Shown here piece after piece: positions 42,378 to 51,877 of a stretch of 64,000 nt of DNA. Under the pieces are notes generated by a model. That model saw only the letters and a program-made list of their open reading frames with translations, did no database searches and had not been told where the DNA came from. This DNA comes from Rhodoferax sp. OV413 (GTDB lineage: Bacteria > Pseudomonadota > Gammaproteobacteria > Burkholderiales > Burkholderiaceae_C). A program made the position numbers and the translations under genes. The stretch's first letter is position 1; each line of letters starts with the position of its first letter. The stretch is taken from contig NZ_FNJA01000007.1 of the NCBI RefSeq assembly GCF_900104385.1, forward strand, positions 248,001 through 312,000, written 5' to 3'.

Positions 42378-44720
42378 ATGGCCCGCACGCACACCTCCCT
42401 CCACACCCTGGGCTTCCCTCGTATGGGCGCCCAGCGCGAGCTGAAGTTCGCACTGGAAAGCCATTGGCGCGGCGACAGCACGGCCGCCGAACTCGAAACC
42501 GTGGGGGCCGATTTGCGGGCTCGACACTGGGCACTGCAGCGCGATGCCGGGTTGGACTTCGTCACCGTCGGCGACTTCGCCTTCTACGACCATGTGGCGA
42601 ACCACATCCAGCTGCTGGGCTGCGAGCCCGCCCGCTTCGGCTTCAGCGGACAAGAGCCTGAGCTGGCCCGCTATTTCGCCATGGCCCGCGGCGTGAATGC
42701 CGGGCATGACCACAGCGCCGATTGCGGCTGCGGAACAACCACCACCCAGGGCCAGCCGGCGCTGGAGATGACCAAGTGGTTCGATACCAACTACCACTAC
42801 CTGGTGCCCGAGTTCTCGGCGGCCACGCAGTTCCAGACCGCCTCCGAGCGCCTGTTCGATGAAGTCGCGCAAGCCAAACAGGCCGGCCACGCGGTCAAGG
42901 CCGTACTACTGGGGCCGCTGAGTTTTCTGTGGCTGGGCAAGGAGAAGCAAGCCGGATTCGATCGGCTCTCGCTGCTCGACAGCCTGGTGCCGGTGTACGA
43001 GTCCATCCTGGCCCGCCTGAAGGCCGCCGGCGCCGACTGGGTGCAGATCGACGAGCCCATCCTCGGCCTGGACCTGCCCGATAGCTGGCGCCACGCCTTC
43101 GAACCGGCCTACTGGCAGCTGGCGCGTAGCGGAGCCCAGCTGCTGCTGGCCACCTACTTCTCTCCCCTGCAGGAGAACCTGCGCCTGGCCTGCCAGTTGC
43201 CGGTGGCCGGCCTGCATGTGGATGCAGTGCGCGCACCCGAAGAACTGGTCGGCGTGACCGACTGGCTACCGGCGCACAAAGTGCTGTCGGTCGGCATTGT
43301 GGATGGCCGCAACATCTGGCGTAACGATCTGGACGCCGCATTGGCCCGCCTGCGCCCGGTCGCCGACAAGCACCTGGGCCCGCTGTGGCTGGCGCCGTCG
43401 TGCTCGCTGTTGCATGTGCCGTACAGCTTGGCGCAGGAAGACCGGCTTGATCCGGAAATCAAATCCTGGCTGGCCGGCGCAGTAGAAAAGCTGGCCGAGC
43501 TGCAAACGCTGCAGGCCGCGCTGGACGGGCAGAACCCCACCGTCGCCCTGGCCGCCAGCCGCGTCGCCTGCGCATCGCGCCGTACCAGCCCCCGCGTGCA
43601 CCGCGCCGATGTGGCCCTGCGCCTGGCCCGCGCCACGGCCGACGACGACCGCCGCAATTCCGTATTCGCGCAACGCCAGACCGTACAGCGCGACAGGTTG
43701 AAGCTGCCGCTGCTGCCCACTACCACCATCGGCTCGTTCCCGCAAACCAGCGAGATCCGCGCCGCCCGCGCCGCCTTCAAGCGCGGCACGCTGGACGCCG
43801 CCCACTACCAAGCCAAGATGGAAGCCGAGATCACGCTGGCCGTGCGCCAGCAGGAAGCCCTGGGCCTGGACGTGCTGGTGCACGGCGAGGCCGAGCGCAA
43901 CGACATGGTCGAGTACTTTGGCGAGCAGCTGGACGGCTTTGCGTTTACCGCGAATGGCTGGGTCCAGTCCTACGGCTCGCGCTGCGTCAAGCCGCCGATC
44001 ATCTTTGGCGATGTGGCCCGCCCGGCAGCGATGACGGTGGACTGGACCGTGTACGCCCAGAGCCTGACGCCGCGGCCCATGAAAGGCATGCTCACCGGCC
44101 CGATCACCATCCTGCAATGGTCGTTCGTGCGCGACGACCAGCCGCGCAGCACCACCGCCCACCAGATCGCATGGGCCATCCGCGACGAGGTAGTGGACCT
44201 GGAGCGCGCCGGCATCGCCATCATCCAGATCGACGAAGCCGCCATCCGCGAAGGCCTGCCGCTGCGCCGCGCCGGCTGGAAGCCCTACCTGGACTGGGCC
44301 ACGCGCGCCTTCCGCACCACGGCCAGCGGCGTGCGCGACGACACGCAGATCCACACCCATATGTGCTATGCCGAGTTCAACGACATCCTGCCCGAGATCG
44401 CCGCGATGGACGCCGACGTGATCACGATTGAGACCAGCCGCTCCGGCATGGAACTGCTGCAGGGCTTTGGCGATTTCAATTACCCGAACGACATCGGCCC
44501 GGGGGTCTACGACATCCATTCGCCGCGCGTGCCAACGGTGGATGCGATGGTGCAGCTGGTGCGCAAAGCCGCCGACGTGGTGCCGGCCGAGCGGCTCTGG
44601 GTGAACCCCGACTGCGGCCTGAAAACCCGCGACTGGGCCGAGACGCAGACCGCGCTGGGGAATATGGTGCAGGCGGCACAGCAGCTGCGGCGGGAGCTGG
44701 TGGCGGCTTTATTTTCATAG
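42378..44720 (+). CDS. metE: Cobalamin-independent methionine synthase MetE
   Basis: Transfers methyl from 5-methyltetrahydropteroyltri-glutamate to homocysteine in the last step of methionine synthesis. The 780-residue protein has the N-terminal signature [17 protein letters not shown] and C-terminal zinc ligands in [21 protein letters not shown] and NPDCGLKTR, corresponding to H641, C643, E665 and C726 of the E. coli enzyme. An unusual Cys/His-bearing loop ([15 protein letters not shown]) sits near residue 110. The start at 42378 follows AAGGACAG. A cobalamin pathway also exists here (cobT, cobQ), so MetE may be a backup route to MetH. Confidence 0.97.
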   Translation: MARTHTSLHTLGFPRMGAQRELKFALESHWRGDSTAAELETVGADLRARHWALQRDAGLDFVTVGDFAFYDHVANHIQLLGCEPARFGFSGQEPELARYFAMARGVNAGHDHSADCGCGTTTTQGQPALEMTKWFDTNYHYLVPEFSAATQFQTASERLFDEVAQAKQAGHAVKAVLLGPLSFLWLGKEKQAGFDRLSLLDSLVPVYESILARLKAAGADWVQIDEPILGLDLPDSWRHAFEPAYWQLARSGAQLLLATYFSPLQENLRLACQLPVAGLHVDAVRAPEELVGVTDWLPAHKVLSVGIVDGRNIWRNDLDAALARLRPVADKHLGPLWLAPSCSLLHVPYSLAQEDRLDPEIKSWLAGAVEKLAELQTLQAALDGQNPTVALAASRVACASRRTSPRVHRADVALRLARATADDDRRNSVFAQRQTVQRDRLKLPLLPTTTIGSFPQTSEIRAARAAFKRGTLDAAHYQAKMEAEITLAVRQQEALGLDVLVHGEAERNDMVEYFGEQLDGFAFTANGWVQSYGSRCVKPPIIFGDVARPAAMTVDWTVYAQSLTPRPMKGMLTGPITILQWSFVRDDQPRSTTAHQIAWAIRDEVVDLERAGIAIIQIDEAAIREGLPLRRAGWKPYLDWATRAFRTTASGVRDDTQIHTHMCYAEFNDILPEIAAMDADVITIETSRSGMELLQGFGDFNYPNDIGPGVYDIHSPRVPTVDAMVQLVRKAADVVPAERLWVNPDCGLKTRDWAETQTALGNMVQAAQQLRRELVAALFS

Positions 44721-44772
44721 ATAAAAATGACCTCTAGCGTATATTCCACTTGCACGAGAAGCTATGAAAAAC
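44718..44772. repeat. Dispersed intergenic repeat copy
   Basis: Overlaps the metE stop codon. ATAGATAAAAATGACCTC, then TAGCGTATATTCCACTTGC-ACGAGAAGCTATG. A more degenerate copy between metE and the convergent LysR gene. Confidence 0.6.
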
Positions 44773-44786
44773 AGAGCAAGCAACGA

Positions 44787-45656
44787 CTAGCGGGTCGCCA
44801 AGGTCCGCTGCATCTGCTCGTACATCGCGTCCACCGCGGCGGAGCGCTGCGAGGCTTTGCTGCGCAGCACGGCAACATCCATGGCGCCCAGGGCGGGCAG
44901 CTCGTACTCCGCCGGCAGGTTTTGCAGAATCTGCAGGCCGGCGGGCACGCTGCAACGCGTCAGCACCGCGACGGCGACGCCGCTGTCCACGGCGGCCAGC
45001 TGGCCCGCCAAACTGGAGCTGTGGTAGACGATGCGGTAGGCGCGGCGCTTGGCGGCCAGCGCGTTCAGGGTGGCGGTGCGGGCCATACTGCCGGCCTCGT
45101 ACACCGCAATCGGCAAAGGGTCGCGCCGCCAGGCTTCGTACTGCGCTGCACCCACCCACACCAGCGGCTCCTGGAACAAAAACTGGCCGCGCTGCGGCTT
45201 GTCGCGGGAGACCAGCGCCAGGTCCAGCTCGCCTCGCTGCACGCGGGGGATGAGCGAGGTCGATTGCTCGCAGGTCAGCTCGATTTCCACCCCCGCATAG
45301 CGGCTGGCGAAGCTGCGCAGCACGGGGGTCAGATAGGTGGCCGCGTAGTCGTCGGGCACGCCCAGCCGCACCCGCCCGGCCAACTGGGGGCCGAACAACG
45401 CGGTCTGCGTCTCGGCTTGCAAGGCCAGCATGCGGCGCGCGTAGGTCAGCAGCTCGGCGCCGGCCGGGGTGAGCTCCATGTGCCGCGGGCCGCGCAGCAA
45501 TACGGCACGGCCCAGGGCGGCTTCCAGCTTCTTCAGCTGCATGCTCACCGCCGACTGCGAACGGTGCACCAGCGGAGCCGCGGCGGACAAGGACCCGGCA
45601 TCCACCACCGCCACAAACGAGCGCAGCCAGTCGATCTGAAAGTCGGGATAGTTCAT
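44787..45656 (-). CDS. LysR-family transcriptional regulator
   Basis: About 289-residue LysR regulator: winged helix IDWLRSFVAVVDAGSLSAAAPLVHRSQSAVSMQLKKLEAALG, then a type 2 periplasmic-binding-protein effector domain (RVRLGVPDDYAATYLTPVLRSFASRYAGVEIEL). Start 45656 (MNYPDFQ) has GAGG about ten bases upstream; an earlier methionine at 45677 is possible. It diverges from the EamA transporter gene, its most likely target. The effector is unknown. Confidence 0.9.
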   Translation of the reverse strand: MNYPDFQIDWLRSFVAVVDAGSLSAAAPLVHRSQSAVSMQLKKLEAALGRAVLLRGPRHMELTPAGAELLTYARRMLALQAETQTALFGPQLAGRVRLGVPDDYAATYLTPVLRSFASRYAGVEIELTCEQSTSLIPRVQRGELDLALVSRDKPQRGQFLFQEPLVWVGAAQYEAWRRDPLPIAVYEAGSMARTATLNALAAKRRAYRIVYHSSSLAGQLAAVDSGVAVAVLTRCSVPAGLQILQNLPAEYELPALGAMDVAVLRSKASQRSAAVDAMYEQMQRTLATR

Positions 45657-45747
45657 ATGCGCATACGCCTCATACATTCGTTAATCGAATAGTAACTGTA
45701 AAAACTATGCGCTTTACACATTGCGTGCGGTCCAGCAGCATGACGGC

Positions 45748-46680
45748 ATGCACAACCCCACAGCCCTCGCCCTGCCGCTCAGCCCCGCCAGCCCTTCCCT
45801 GCGTGAACGCCAAGGGCAGTGGCTGCTGATTGCCGGCGGCGTGCTGCTGGGCACGATTGGCGTGTTTGTAGAAGAAGCCGGCCAGCACCCGCTGACCACG
45901 GTGTGGTTTCGCTGCGTATTTGGCGCTCTGGCCTTGCTGCTGTGGGGCGCGGGCAGCGGCCGTTTGCGCGAGCTGCGCCTGCACGGCCGCAGCGGGTGGG
46001 TGGCGGCCCTGACCGGCGGCTTGATGGTGCTGAACTGGGTACTGTTCTTTGCCGCCATTGCGCGCACCTCCATCGGCGTGGCCACGGTGGTGTTCCACAT
46101 CCAGCCGATCTGGGTGATGATTTTGGGCGCCTGGCTGCTGCGCGAAACGGTTTCTGCACGCCAGTGGGCGGCCACACTGGTCGCCCTGTGCGGCTTGGCG
46201 CTGACCACCGGCCTGTTGAACGACATCGCGTGGCCCCATAACGCGGGCGACGGCTATCTGCTGGGCCTGCTGATGTGCGTGGGCGGTTCCCTCAGCTACG
46301 CCGCCGTGACCCTGATTGCCAAGACCGAGCGCCGGCTGACGCCTTTCGCGCTGGCCTGGTGGCAATGCGCGGTCGGCGTGCTGATTCTGGCCTGGGTGCC
46401 CGCGGTGTACGGCTGGCCTACCAGCGGGTCAAGCTGGGCCTGGCTTGCGGGCCTGGGCGTGATCCACACCGGCCTGGCCTATGCGATTCTGTTTACCGGC
46501 ATGGCCCGGCTGGCGATAGGAAAGATCGCGGTGCTGCAATTCGTCTACCCGCTGGCGGCAGTCGTGGTGGACTGGCTGGTCTACGGGCGGACGCTGCAAA
46601 CAGTCCAGCTCGGCGGTGTGGCGCTGATGGCGCTGGCGCTGTGGACCATCCGCAAGTCCCCAACGGCCGCACCAAAATGA
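45748..46680 (+). CDS. EamA/DMT-superfamily transporter (RhaT-like)
   Basis: 310-residue inner-membrane transporter with ten predicted helices in two EamA repeats: GGVLLGTIGVFVEEAG, TGGLMVLNWVLFFAAIARTSIGVATVVFHIQPIW in the first and GLGVIHTGLAYAILFTGMARLAIGKIAVLQFVYPLAAVVVDW in the second. Such transporters usually export amino acids or other metabolites; the substrate is unknown. The ATG at 45748 is chosen over a TTG at 45721. A LysR gene diverges from it. Confidence 0.88.
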   Translation: MHNPTALALPLSPASPSLRERQGQWLLIAGGVLLGTIGVFVEEAGQHPLTTVWFRCVFGALALLLWGAGSGRLRELRLHGRSGWVAALTGGLMVLNWVLFFAAIARTSIGVATVVFHIQPIWVMILGAWLLRETVSARQWAATLVALCGLALTTGLLNDIAWPHNAGDGYLLGLLMCVGGSLSYAAVTLIAKTERRLTPFALAWWQCAVGVLILAWVPAVYGWPTSGSSWAWLAGLGVIHTGLAYAILFTGMARLAIGKIAVLQFVYPLAAVVVDWLVYGRTLQTVQLGGVALMALALWTIRKSPTAAPK

Positions 46681-46846
46681 CTGCGGGCGATGCCGCGTAA
46701 ACGCTATGCACGCTTACCCGTACAGCCCCAAGAAGCCCGAGTTTTTGCAAAATAGTGCCTCACGGCCACACCACAGTCGCCCTACATTCGTGTAACGCAA
46801 AGTAAGCAGCTACCGCAGCTGCCCCGCGCCAACGAAGGAGACGGTC

Positions 46847-47077
46847 ATGGTCACACCCCGCAGCGTATTCTCGATGGGCTTCAGCACAACCTCGCTGCTG
46901 GGACTGGTGCTGGTCGTCCTAAAGCTCAGCCACGTAATAACCTGGTCCTGGTGGTGGGTCTCCGTACCGTTCTGGGGGTTGCAGGCCTTGTTCGCCGCTT
47001 CCCTGGCACTGGCAGCGCTGGTCGGCTTGCTGGCCGGCATCTTCAGCACCGAAGCCGACAGCGGCCACCAGGCCTGA
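46847..47077 (+). CDS. Small two-helix membrane protein (Fragile-X-F-like family)
   Basis: 76-residue protein with two hydrophobic helices (SLLGLVLVVLKLSHVI and FWGLQALFAASLALAALVGLLAGIF) joined by the aromatic motif TWSWWWVSVPFWG. That motif marks bacterial proteins annotated transmembrane Fragile-X-F, a small family of unknown role. A good ribosome-binding site (GAAGGAGAC) precedes the ATG. It is flanked by 166-bp and 180-bp gaps in which no clear signal was recognised. Confidence 0.75.
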   Translation: MVTPRSVFSMGFSTTSLLGLVLVVLKLSHVITWSWWWVSVPFWGLQALFAASLALAALVGLLAGIFSTEADSGHQA

Positions 47078-47257
47078 GCCCTACCCCTTGGCCCGGTCGC
47101 TGCACCGGCCCCGCATAGAACGCCAACGCCGGAAAGTACGCAACCGGTACGGCGCGTTAATCCTGATTGCCTTGTCCCCGCCCAGCGCAGAAACTGAAGG
47201 CCGGCTTCATTTTTGCGCCAGCGCCGGGCCGTGAACAGGCCCTCAGGAGACTCAGGC

Positions 47258-47647
47258 ATGTCCATCGAACTCGACCACACCATTGTTCCGTCGCGCCACA
47301 AGGCCGCGTCGGCCCGCATCCTGGGCGAGCTGCTGGACGTGCCCTGGGCAGAGAGCGGACTGGGGCCGTTCTCGCCGGTGTATGTGAATGACGGCCTGAC
47401 GCTGGACTTCATCGACACCGACGAAGCGTTTCCAATCTACCACTTCTGCTTCCGCGTCAGTCCGGCCAAGTTTGACGCCATCCTGGCGCGCATCCAGGCG
47501 GCTGGCATTTCCTACCGCAGCAATGTGCGCGGGCCGATGGACATGCAGGTCAACACCGACTACGGCGGCCGCCTGGTCTACTGGAACGAGCCCGACGGCC
47601 ACCAGTGGGAAATACTCACGGTCAGCTACGCACGCCAAAGGAGTTAG
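47258..47647 (+). CDS. VOC-family (glyoxalase/bleomycin-resistance-like) protein
   Basis: 129-residue single VOC domain. The first half begins IELDHTIVPSRHKAASARILGELLDVPW; the second half ends in GRLVYWNEPDGHQWEILTVSYAR, the family's metal-site strand pattern with H and E. Start 47258 follows TCAGGAGAC; an upstream in-frame ATG at 47213 is rejected. Likely a small metalloenzyme or ligand-binding protein of unknown substrate. Confidence 0.85.
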   Translation: MSIELDHTIVPSRHKAASARILGELLDVPWAESGLGPFSPVYVNDGLTLDFIDTDEAFPIYHFCFRVSPAKFDAILARIQAAGISYRSNVRGPMDMQVNTDYGGRLVYWNEPDGHQWEILTVSYARQRS

Positions 47648-47650
47648 ACC

Positions 47651-47703
47651 AAATAGTGCTCTAGCGCTTATTTCACGTGCGGTAGAAGCTCTCAAAATAA
47701 GAG
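47651..47703. repeat. Dispersed intergenic repeat copy
   Basis: AAATAGTGCTCTAGCGC-TTATTTCACGTGCGGTAGAAGC with the AGCTCTCAAAATAAGAGC small hairpin. It follows the VOC stop by three bases. Confidence 0.7.
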
Positions 47704-47863
47704 CATGCGAGCATCCTCCATATCGTGGACAGAAGTCGCTGGCAGAGCCGGCAGTTGGTGCGCCAGCGGCTACAGTGGTTTCCCCGTTCATCGCCGGAGC
47801 ACCTATGGTTTTCAGTGATTTTTTGCCTGCGTTGGCCCACCGGATAGACCTTCAGGAAACCCC

Positions 47864-48193
47864 ATGAGCGCCAGCGCCGAATTCGTCAGCCATGTGCGCG
47901 AGCTGCTGGCGCCGATTGGCCCCTTGGGCGGCGGACGCTTCTTTGGCGGGCACGCAATCAAGCACCACGGCAACCAGTTCGCCATGGTCATGGGCAACAC
48001 CTTGTACTTTCGGGTCAGCGAGGGGTCGCTACCCGACTTTGAAAAGCGCGGGTGCCAGCCGTTTACCTACAGCACCAAGAACGGCATCGTCCAGGTGCGC
48101 AAATACTATGCGGCGCCGGACGACCTGCTGGACGACCCGCGCGAGCTGGTCTCCTGGGCCCGCCACGCCATCCACGCTGCGCAAGAAAGCTAA
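47864..48193 (+). CDS. TfoX N-terminal-domain protein
   Basis: 109-residue protein consisting of only the TfoX N-terminal domain: FVSHVRELLAPIGPLGGGRFFGGHAIKHHGNQFAMVMGNTLYFRV. Full-length TfoX/Sxy regulates competence in gammaproteobacteria; single-domain versions like this are common and unassigned. The ATG follows CAGGAAAC. It is six bases from the next VOC gene and probably co-transcribed with it. Confidence 0.85.
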   Translation: MSASAEFVSHVRELLAPIGPLGGGRFFGGHAIKHHGNQFAMVMGNTLYFRVSEGSLPDFEKRGCQPFTYSTKNGIVQVRKYYAAPDDLLDDPRELVSWARHAIHAAQES

Positions 48194-48199
48194 CCCTCC

Positions 48200-48592
48200 A
48201 TGAAATTCGGCTACACCATCATCTACGTGCCGGAGGTCGACGCCTCGCTCAGCTTTTTCGAAAAAGCCTTTGGCTTTGGCCGCCGCTTCTTCCACGAATC
48301 GGGCGACTACGGCGAACTCGACACCGGCGCAACCACCCTCGCCTTCGCCTCCCTCGCCCTGGGCCACATGCACTTCCCCCAGGGCTTTGTAGCGGCCCAC
48401 GCATCGGCCCAGCCGCTGGGCATGGAGGTGGCGTTTGTGACTGCCGACGTGGCGCAAGCCCACGCCAACGCGCTAGCCGTCGGCGCCACCGAAGTCTGCG
48501 CACCCGAAACCAAGCCCTGGGGCCAGACCGTGTCCTATGTGCGCTGCCCGGACGGCACGCTGGTCGAGCTGTGCAGCCCGATGGGGGTGTAA
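48200..48592 (+). CDS. VOC-family protein
   Basis: 130-residue VOC domain: MKFGYTIIYVPEVDASLSFFEKAFGFGRRF at the N-terminus and WGQTVSYVRCPDGTLVELCSPMG at the C-terminus with the metal-ligand glutamate. It resembles lactoylglutathione-lyase-like proteins of unassigned substrate. It follows the TfoX gene by six bases. A repeat copy lies behind it, before the convergent LysR gene. Confidence 0.87.
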   Translation: MKFGYTIIYVPEVDASLSFFEKAFGFGRRFFHESGDYGELDTGATTLAFASLALGHMHFPQGFVAAHASAQPLGMEVAFVTADVAQAHANALAVGATEVCAPETKPWGQTVSYVRCPDGTLVELCSPMGV

Positions 48593-48596
48593 GTTG

Positions 48597-48657
48597 AAAT
48601 GCTATTGAAACAATAGCTTCTTGCGCTTATTTTGCCTGCGCCAGAGGCACTTTTTAT
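48597..48657. repeat. Dispersed intergenic repeat copy
   Basis: Begins with the small hairpin GCTATTGAAACAATAGC, then TTCTTGCGCTTATTTTGCCTGCGCCAGAGG and a T run, i.e. the family element read from its small-hairpin end. It lies between convergent genes. Confidence 0.75.
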
Positions 48658-48705
48658 CCGGATCCTACTCACTGCATATCGATAAACGGCCCGGCCCCTG
48701 CGGTG

Positions 48706-49608
48706 TCAACTCCCCAGGGTGCGGAATGCCTGCTGCAGAAACTCCACGCACACCCGAACCTTTGCAGAATTGCCTAAGCGCGTGGGGTATACGGCCCACA
48801 CGTTGGCCTCTTGCCGGTAGCCAGGCAGCACCTGAACCAAGTGGCCGTCGCGGATCAGCGGGCCTACCTGCCAGATCGATCGCAACACGATACCCAATCC
48901 TTCCACCGCCCACTGCACGGCGATCTCGCCATTGTTGGTGGACATAGGGCCGGTGACTTTGGCGGTTTCCACACCGCCACCTGCGTTCAACCTCCAGACG
49001 CCAAACGGGTGGTCGCGCTCGCGGATCACCACGCAGTCGTGCGTGCCCAAATCCGCCAAACTAGATGGCGTGCCACGCCGCTGCAGATAAGCTGGTGAAG
49101 CGCACAAGACACGGTGGTTGGCAGCGAGCCGGGTGGCGATGAACTGCGGTGCAATGACATCGCCGACCCGCACGTCGAGGTCAAAACCGTCACCCGCGAT
49201 GTCAATCAAATGGTCGAAGAGTTCCAGCCGAACGGCCACTGTGGGATGGCTGAACGCCATGCGCGCCAGCACAGGTGCCACGATCTGGCGACCGAAGCCA
49301 AAACTGCTGCTCACGCGCAGCAGACCCCGCGGAGCCCGGCGCGCCGCGGACACCTCTTCCACCAGGCTGTCCATGTCGTCCAGCACCCGCTGCGCCCACA
49401 CGAACACACGTTCACCCTCTTCGGTGACCGTCACTTTGCGGGTGGTGCGGTGCAGTAGCTTGGTGGCCAGCAGTTGCTCTAGCAGGCGAATGCGCTTGGT
49501 CACGTAGGCAGGCGATACGCCCAGCTCCAGCGCAGCGGCACGAAAGCTGGCTTTGCGTGCCACGACGGCATAGACCCGTAGGTCTTCAACAGGGGGGATT
49601 TTGTTCAT
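48706..49608 (-). CDS. LysR-family regulator (DmlR-like)
   Basis: 300-residue LysR regulator: EDLRVYAVVARKASFRAAALELGVSPAYVTKRIRLLEQLLATKLLHRTTRKVTVTEEGE is the winged helix and its linker. The effector domain contains the LLRVSSSFGFGRQIVAPVLARM segment seen in the DmlR/CrgA group. It diverges from the Bug-receptor and tartrate/D-malate dehydrogenase genes, paralleling the E. coli dmlR-dmlA pair, so it likely activates them in response to a dicarboxylate. Confidence 0.9.
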   Translation of the reverse strand: MNKIPPVEDLRVYAVVARKASFRAAALELGVSPAYVTKRIRLLEQLLATKLLHRTTRKVTVTEEGERVFVWAQRVLDDMDSLVEEVSAARRAPRGLLRVSSSFGFGRQIVAPVLARMAFSHPTVAVRLELFDHLIDIAGDGFDLDVRVGDVIAPQFIATRLAANHRVLCASPAYLQRRGTPSSLADLGTHDCVVIRERDHPFGVWRLNAGGGVETAKVTGPMSTNNGEIAVQWAVEGLGIVLRSIWQVGPLIRDGHLVQVLPGYRQEANVWAVYPTRLGNSAKVRVCVEFLQQAFRTLGS

Positions 49609-49708
49609 GAAACGTGCACTATTGATTCACTAATTCGCCCATAGTAATCCAAATCATGAACACCTAACATGGGCAAACCCGTTCAAGAAAACCAACCCGG
49701 AAACGCCC

Positions 49709-50701
49709 ATGAAAACATCGCACCGCTGGCTTCCAGCAACACTCGCCGCATTCGCAGTGGCGGCCATTCCAGCTCTGGCAATCGCGCAAGCCGCTTGGCC
49801 GGACAAACCCATAACGCTGGTAGTGCCCTACGCCGCGGGGGGGCCCACCGACGTGGGTGCCCGCCTCATCGCGCTGCCCATGGGCAAGTCACTGGGTAAG
49901 CCCATCATTGTTGAAAACACGGTGGGTGCAGGGGGTACGCTGGGCACGGCACGGGTGGCCCGGGCCGCGCCCAACGGCTACACCATCCTGATGCACCACC
50001 TGGGCATGTCCACAGCCCCTGCGCTCTACAAAAAGCTGCCGTTCGATCCCCTGAAGGATTTTGAGTACGTGGGCCAGGTAATGGACGTGCCTATGACCTT
50101 GCTGTCCCGCAAGGATTTTCCGGCGAACAATTTCGCTGAATTGCTCGCCTACGTGAGGTTGAACAAGGAAAAAGTCACCATCGCAAACGCAGGCCCTGGC
50201 GCGGTTTCGCAACTTTGCGGACTGTTGCTCGAACACCAGATGGGGGTCACGCTAACCCAGGTGCCCTACAAAGGATCGGCGCCGGCGCTGAATGACCTGA
50301 TGGGTGGGCAAGTCGATCTGTTGTGCGACCAGACCACCCAGACGGTTCCCGTGGTCAAGGATGGCAGCCGCGTCAAGGTTTTTGGCGTCACCACGGCCAA
50401 ACGGCTTCCGGCGCTACCGAATGTACCAACGCTTGACGAGCAAGGGCTCAAGGGCTTTGAGGTGCTCGTATGGAACGGCATTTATGCGCCGAAGGGAACA
50501 CCGAAGCCCATTCTGGACAAACTGAATGACGCGCTCAGGGCGGCTGTACAAGACGACGACGTGAAGAAGCGCCTGGGCGAACTCAGCGTCGACCTGGTGC
50601 CGCTGAACAAGGCCACACCCGCATCCTTGCGCGCACAACTGGAAGCCGAATCAACCCGCTGGTCCAAAACACTCCGGGCCGCCGGCGTGGAGGCCGAATA
50701 G
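49709..50701 (+). CDS. Tripartite tricarboxylate transporter (Bug-family) substrate-binding protein
   Basis: 330-residue periplasmic receptor of the Bug/TctC family, highly amplified in Burkholderiales. Signal peptide: WLPATLAAFAVAAIPALAIAQ. Family segments are AAWPDKPITLVVPYAAGGPTDVGARL, GKPIIVENTVGAGGTLGTARVA and NAGPGAVSQLCGLLLEHQMG. No TctA/TctB membrane genes are adjacent, which is normal for orphan Bug proteins. Its position before the tartrate/D-malate dehydrogenase gene suggests a hydroxy-dicarboxylate ligand. Confidence 0.93.
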   Translation: MKTSHRWLPATLAAFAVAAIPALAIAQAAWPDKPITLVVPYAAGGPTDVGARLIALPMGKSLGKPIIVENTVGAGGTLGTARVARAAPNGYTILMHHLGMSTAPALYKKLPFDPLKDFEYVGQVMDVPMTLLSRKDFPANNFAELLAYVRLNKEKVTIANAGPGAVSQLCGLLLEHQMGVTLTQVPYKGSAPALNDLMGGQVDLLCDQTTQTVPVVKDGSRVKVFGVTTAKRLPALPNVPTLDEQGLKGFEVLVWNGIYAPKGTPKPILDKLNDALRAAVQDDDVKKRLGELSVDLVPLNKATPASLRAQLEAESTRWSKTLRAAGVEAE

Positions 50702-50728
50702 CACCCCATCCATGACAAGGAGATATCC

Positions 50729-51817
50729 ATGACCCGCACACTCAGCATCGCACTCATCCCCGGTGACGGCATCGGCCAGGAGGTCATGCCCGAGGGCGTG
50801 CGCGTGCTGCAAGCCGCCGCCCACCGATTCGGCCTGGCGCTGAACTTCACGCCCATAGCCTGGGCCAGCTGCGCCTACTACCAACAGCACGGCCAGATGA
50901 TGCCGGACGACTGGAAAGCCCAGCTCCAGGGCATGGATGCCATCTACTTCGGTGCCGTGGGCTGGCCGGACACCGTGCCCGACCACATCTCGCTATGGGG
51001 TTCGCTGCTCAAGTTCCGCCGCGAATTCGACCAGTACATCAACCTGCGGCCCGTGCGCCTGTTCGAAGGCGTGCCCTGCCCGCTGGTCGGCCGCAAGCCC
51101 GGCGACATCGACTTCTATGTGGTGCGCGAGAACACCGAGGGCGAATACACCAACCTCGGCGGCATCATGTACGAGGGCACCGAGCGCGAAATCGTGGTGC
51201 AAGAAACGGTGATGAGCCGCCATGGTGCCGACCGGGTGCTGAAGTACGCCTTTGAACTGGCGCAGTCGCGCGCGCGCAAGCACCTGACGGTAGCCACCAA
51301 GAGCAACGGCATCGCCATCAGCATGCCCTGGTGGGACAGCCGCGCCGACGCAGTGGGCCAAGCCTACCCCAGCGTACACACCGACAAGCAGCACATCGAC
51401 ATTCTCACGGCACGCTTTGTGTTGCAACCACAGCGGTTTGACGTGGTGGTGGCAAGCAACCTTTTTGGCGACATCCTGTCGGACCTGGGCCCGGCCTGCA
51501 CCGGCACCATTGGCTTGGCGCCGTCGGCCAACCTCAATCCCGAGCGCAATTTCCCATCGTTGTTCGAGCCCGTGCATGGCTCCGCGCCGGACATCTTCGG
51601 CCAGGGCATTGCGAACCCGATTGCGATGATCTGGTCGGGTGCGCTCATGCTTGATTTCCTGGGCTGCAAACCCGCGCACGATGCGATTGTCAAAGCCATC
51701 GAAGAAGTGCTGGTAGCCGGCCCGCTGACCCGCGACCTGGGTGGCGAGGCATCCACCGCACAGCTTGGAAAAGCCATCGCCGACGCCGTAGCGAAACCTG
51801 GCAGTGACGCTATCTAA
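50729..51817 (+). CDS. Tartrate dehydrogenase / D-malate dehydrogenase (decarboxylating)
   Basis: 362-residue beta-decarboxylating dehydrogenase related to isopropylmalate dehydrogenase; TtuC/DmlA branch. Motifs: IALIPGDGIGQEVMPEG at the N-terminus, YFGAVGWPDTVPDHISLWGSLLKFRREFDQYINLRPVRLFEGV (cited as family stretch), VVRENTEGEYTNLGG, and FEPVHGSAPDIFGQGIANP with the NAD site. Expected reaction: NAD-dependent oxidation of tartrate or D-malate to pyruvate-type products. A ribosome-binding site AAGGAGAT precedes it; 27 bases separate it from the receptor gene. Confidence 0.92.
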   Translation: MTRTLSIALIPGDGIGQEVMPEGVRVLQAAAHRFGLALNFTPIAWASCAYYQQHGQMMPDDWKAQLQGMDAIYFGAVGWPDTVPDHISLWGSLLKFRREFDQYINLRPVRLFEGVPCPLVGRKPGDIDFYVVRENTEGEYTNLGGIMYEGTEREIVVQETVMSRHGADRVLKYAFELAQSRARKHLTVATKSNGIAISMPWWDSRADAVGQAYPSVHTDKQHIDILTARFVLQPQRFDVVVASNLFGDILSDLGPACTGTIGLAPSANLNPERNFPSLFEPVHGSAPDIFGQGIANPIAMIWSGALMLDFLGCKPAHDAIVKAIEEVLVAGPLTRDLGGEASTAQLGKAIADAVAKPGSDAI

Positions 51818-51866
51818 AAAATAGCTACCCACTCAGGTGAAATAAGCGCCAGCGGCACTTTTCTCT
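51815..51866. repeat. Dispersed intergenic repeat copy
   Basis: CTATCTAAAAAATAGCTACC-CACTCAGGTGAAATAAGCGCCAGCGGC, then TTTTCTC. It overlaps the dehydrogenase stop and lies before the convergent LysR gene. Confidence 0.7.
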
Positions 51867-51877
51867 TAGTCCCCCAC

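Noticed and set aside
47227-47241. GTGAACAGGCCCT resembling the MITE terminal repeat
   Set aside because: Only about 12 bases match, there is no partner end within reach, and it overlaps the leader of a VOC gene; a relic end cannot be shown.
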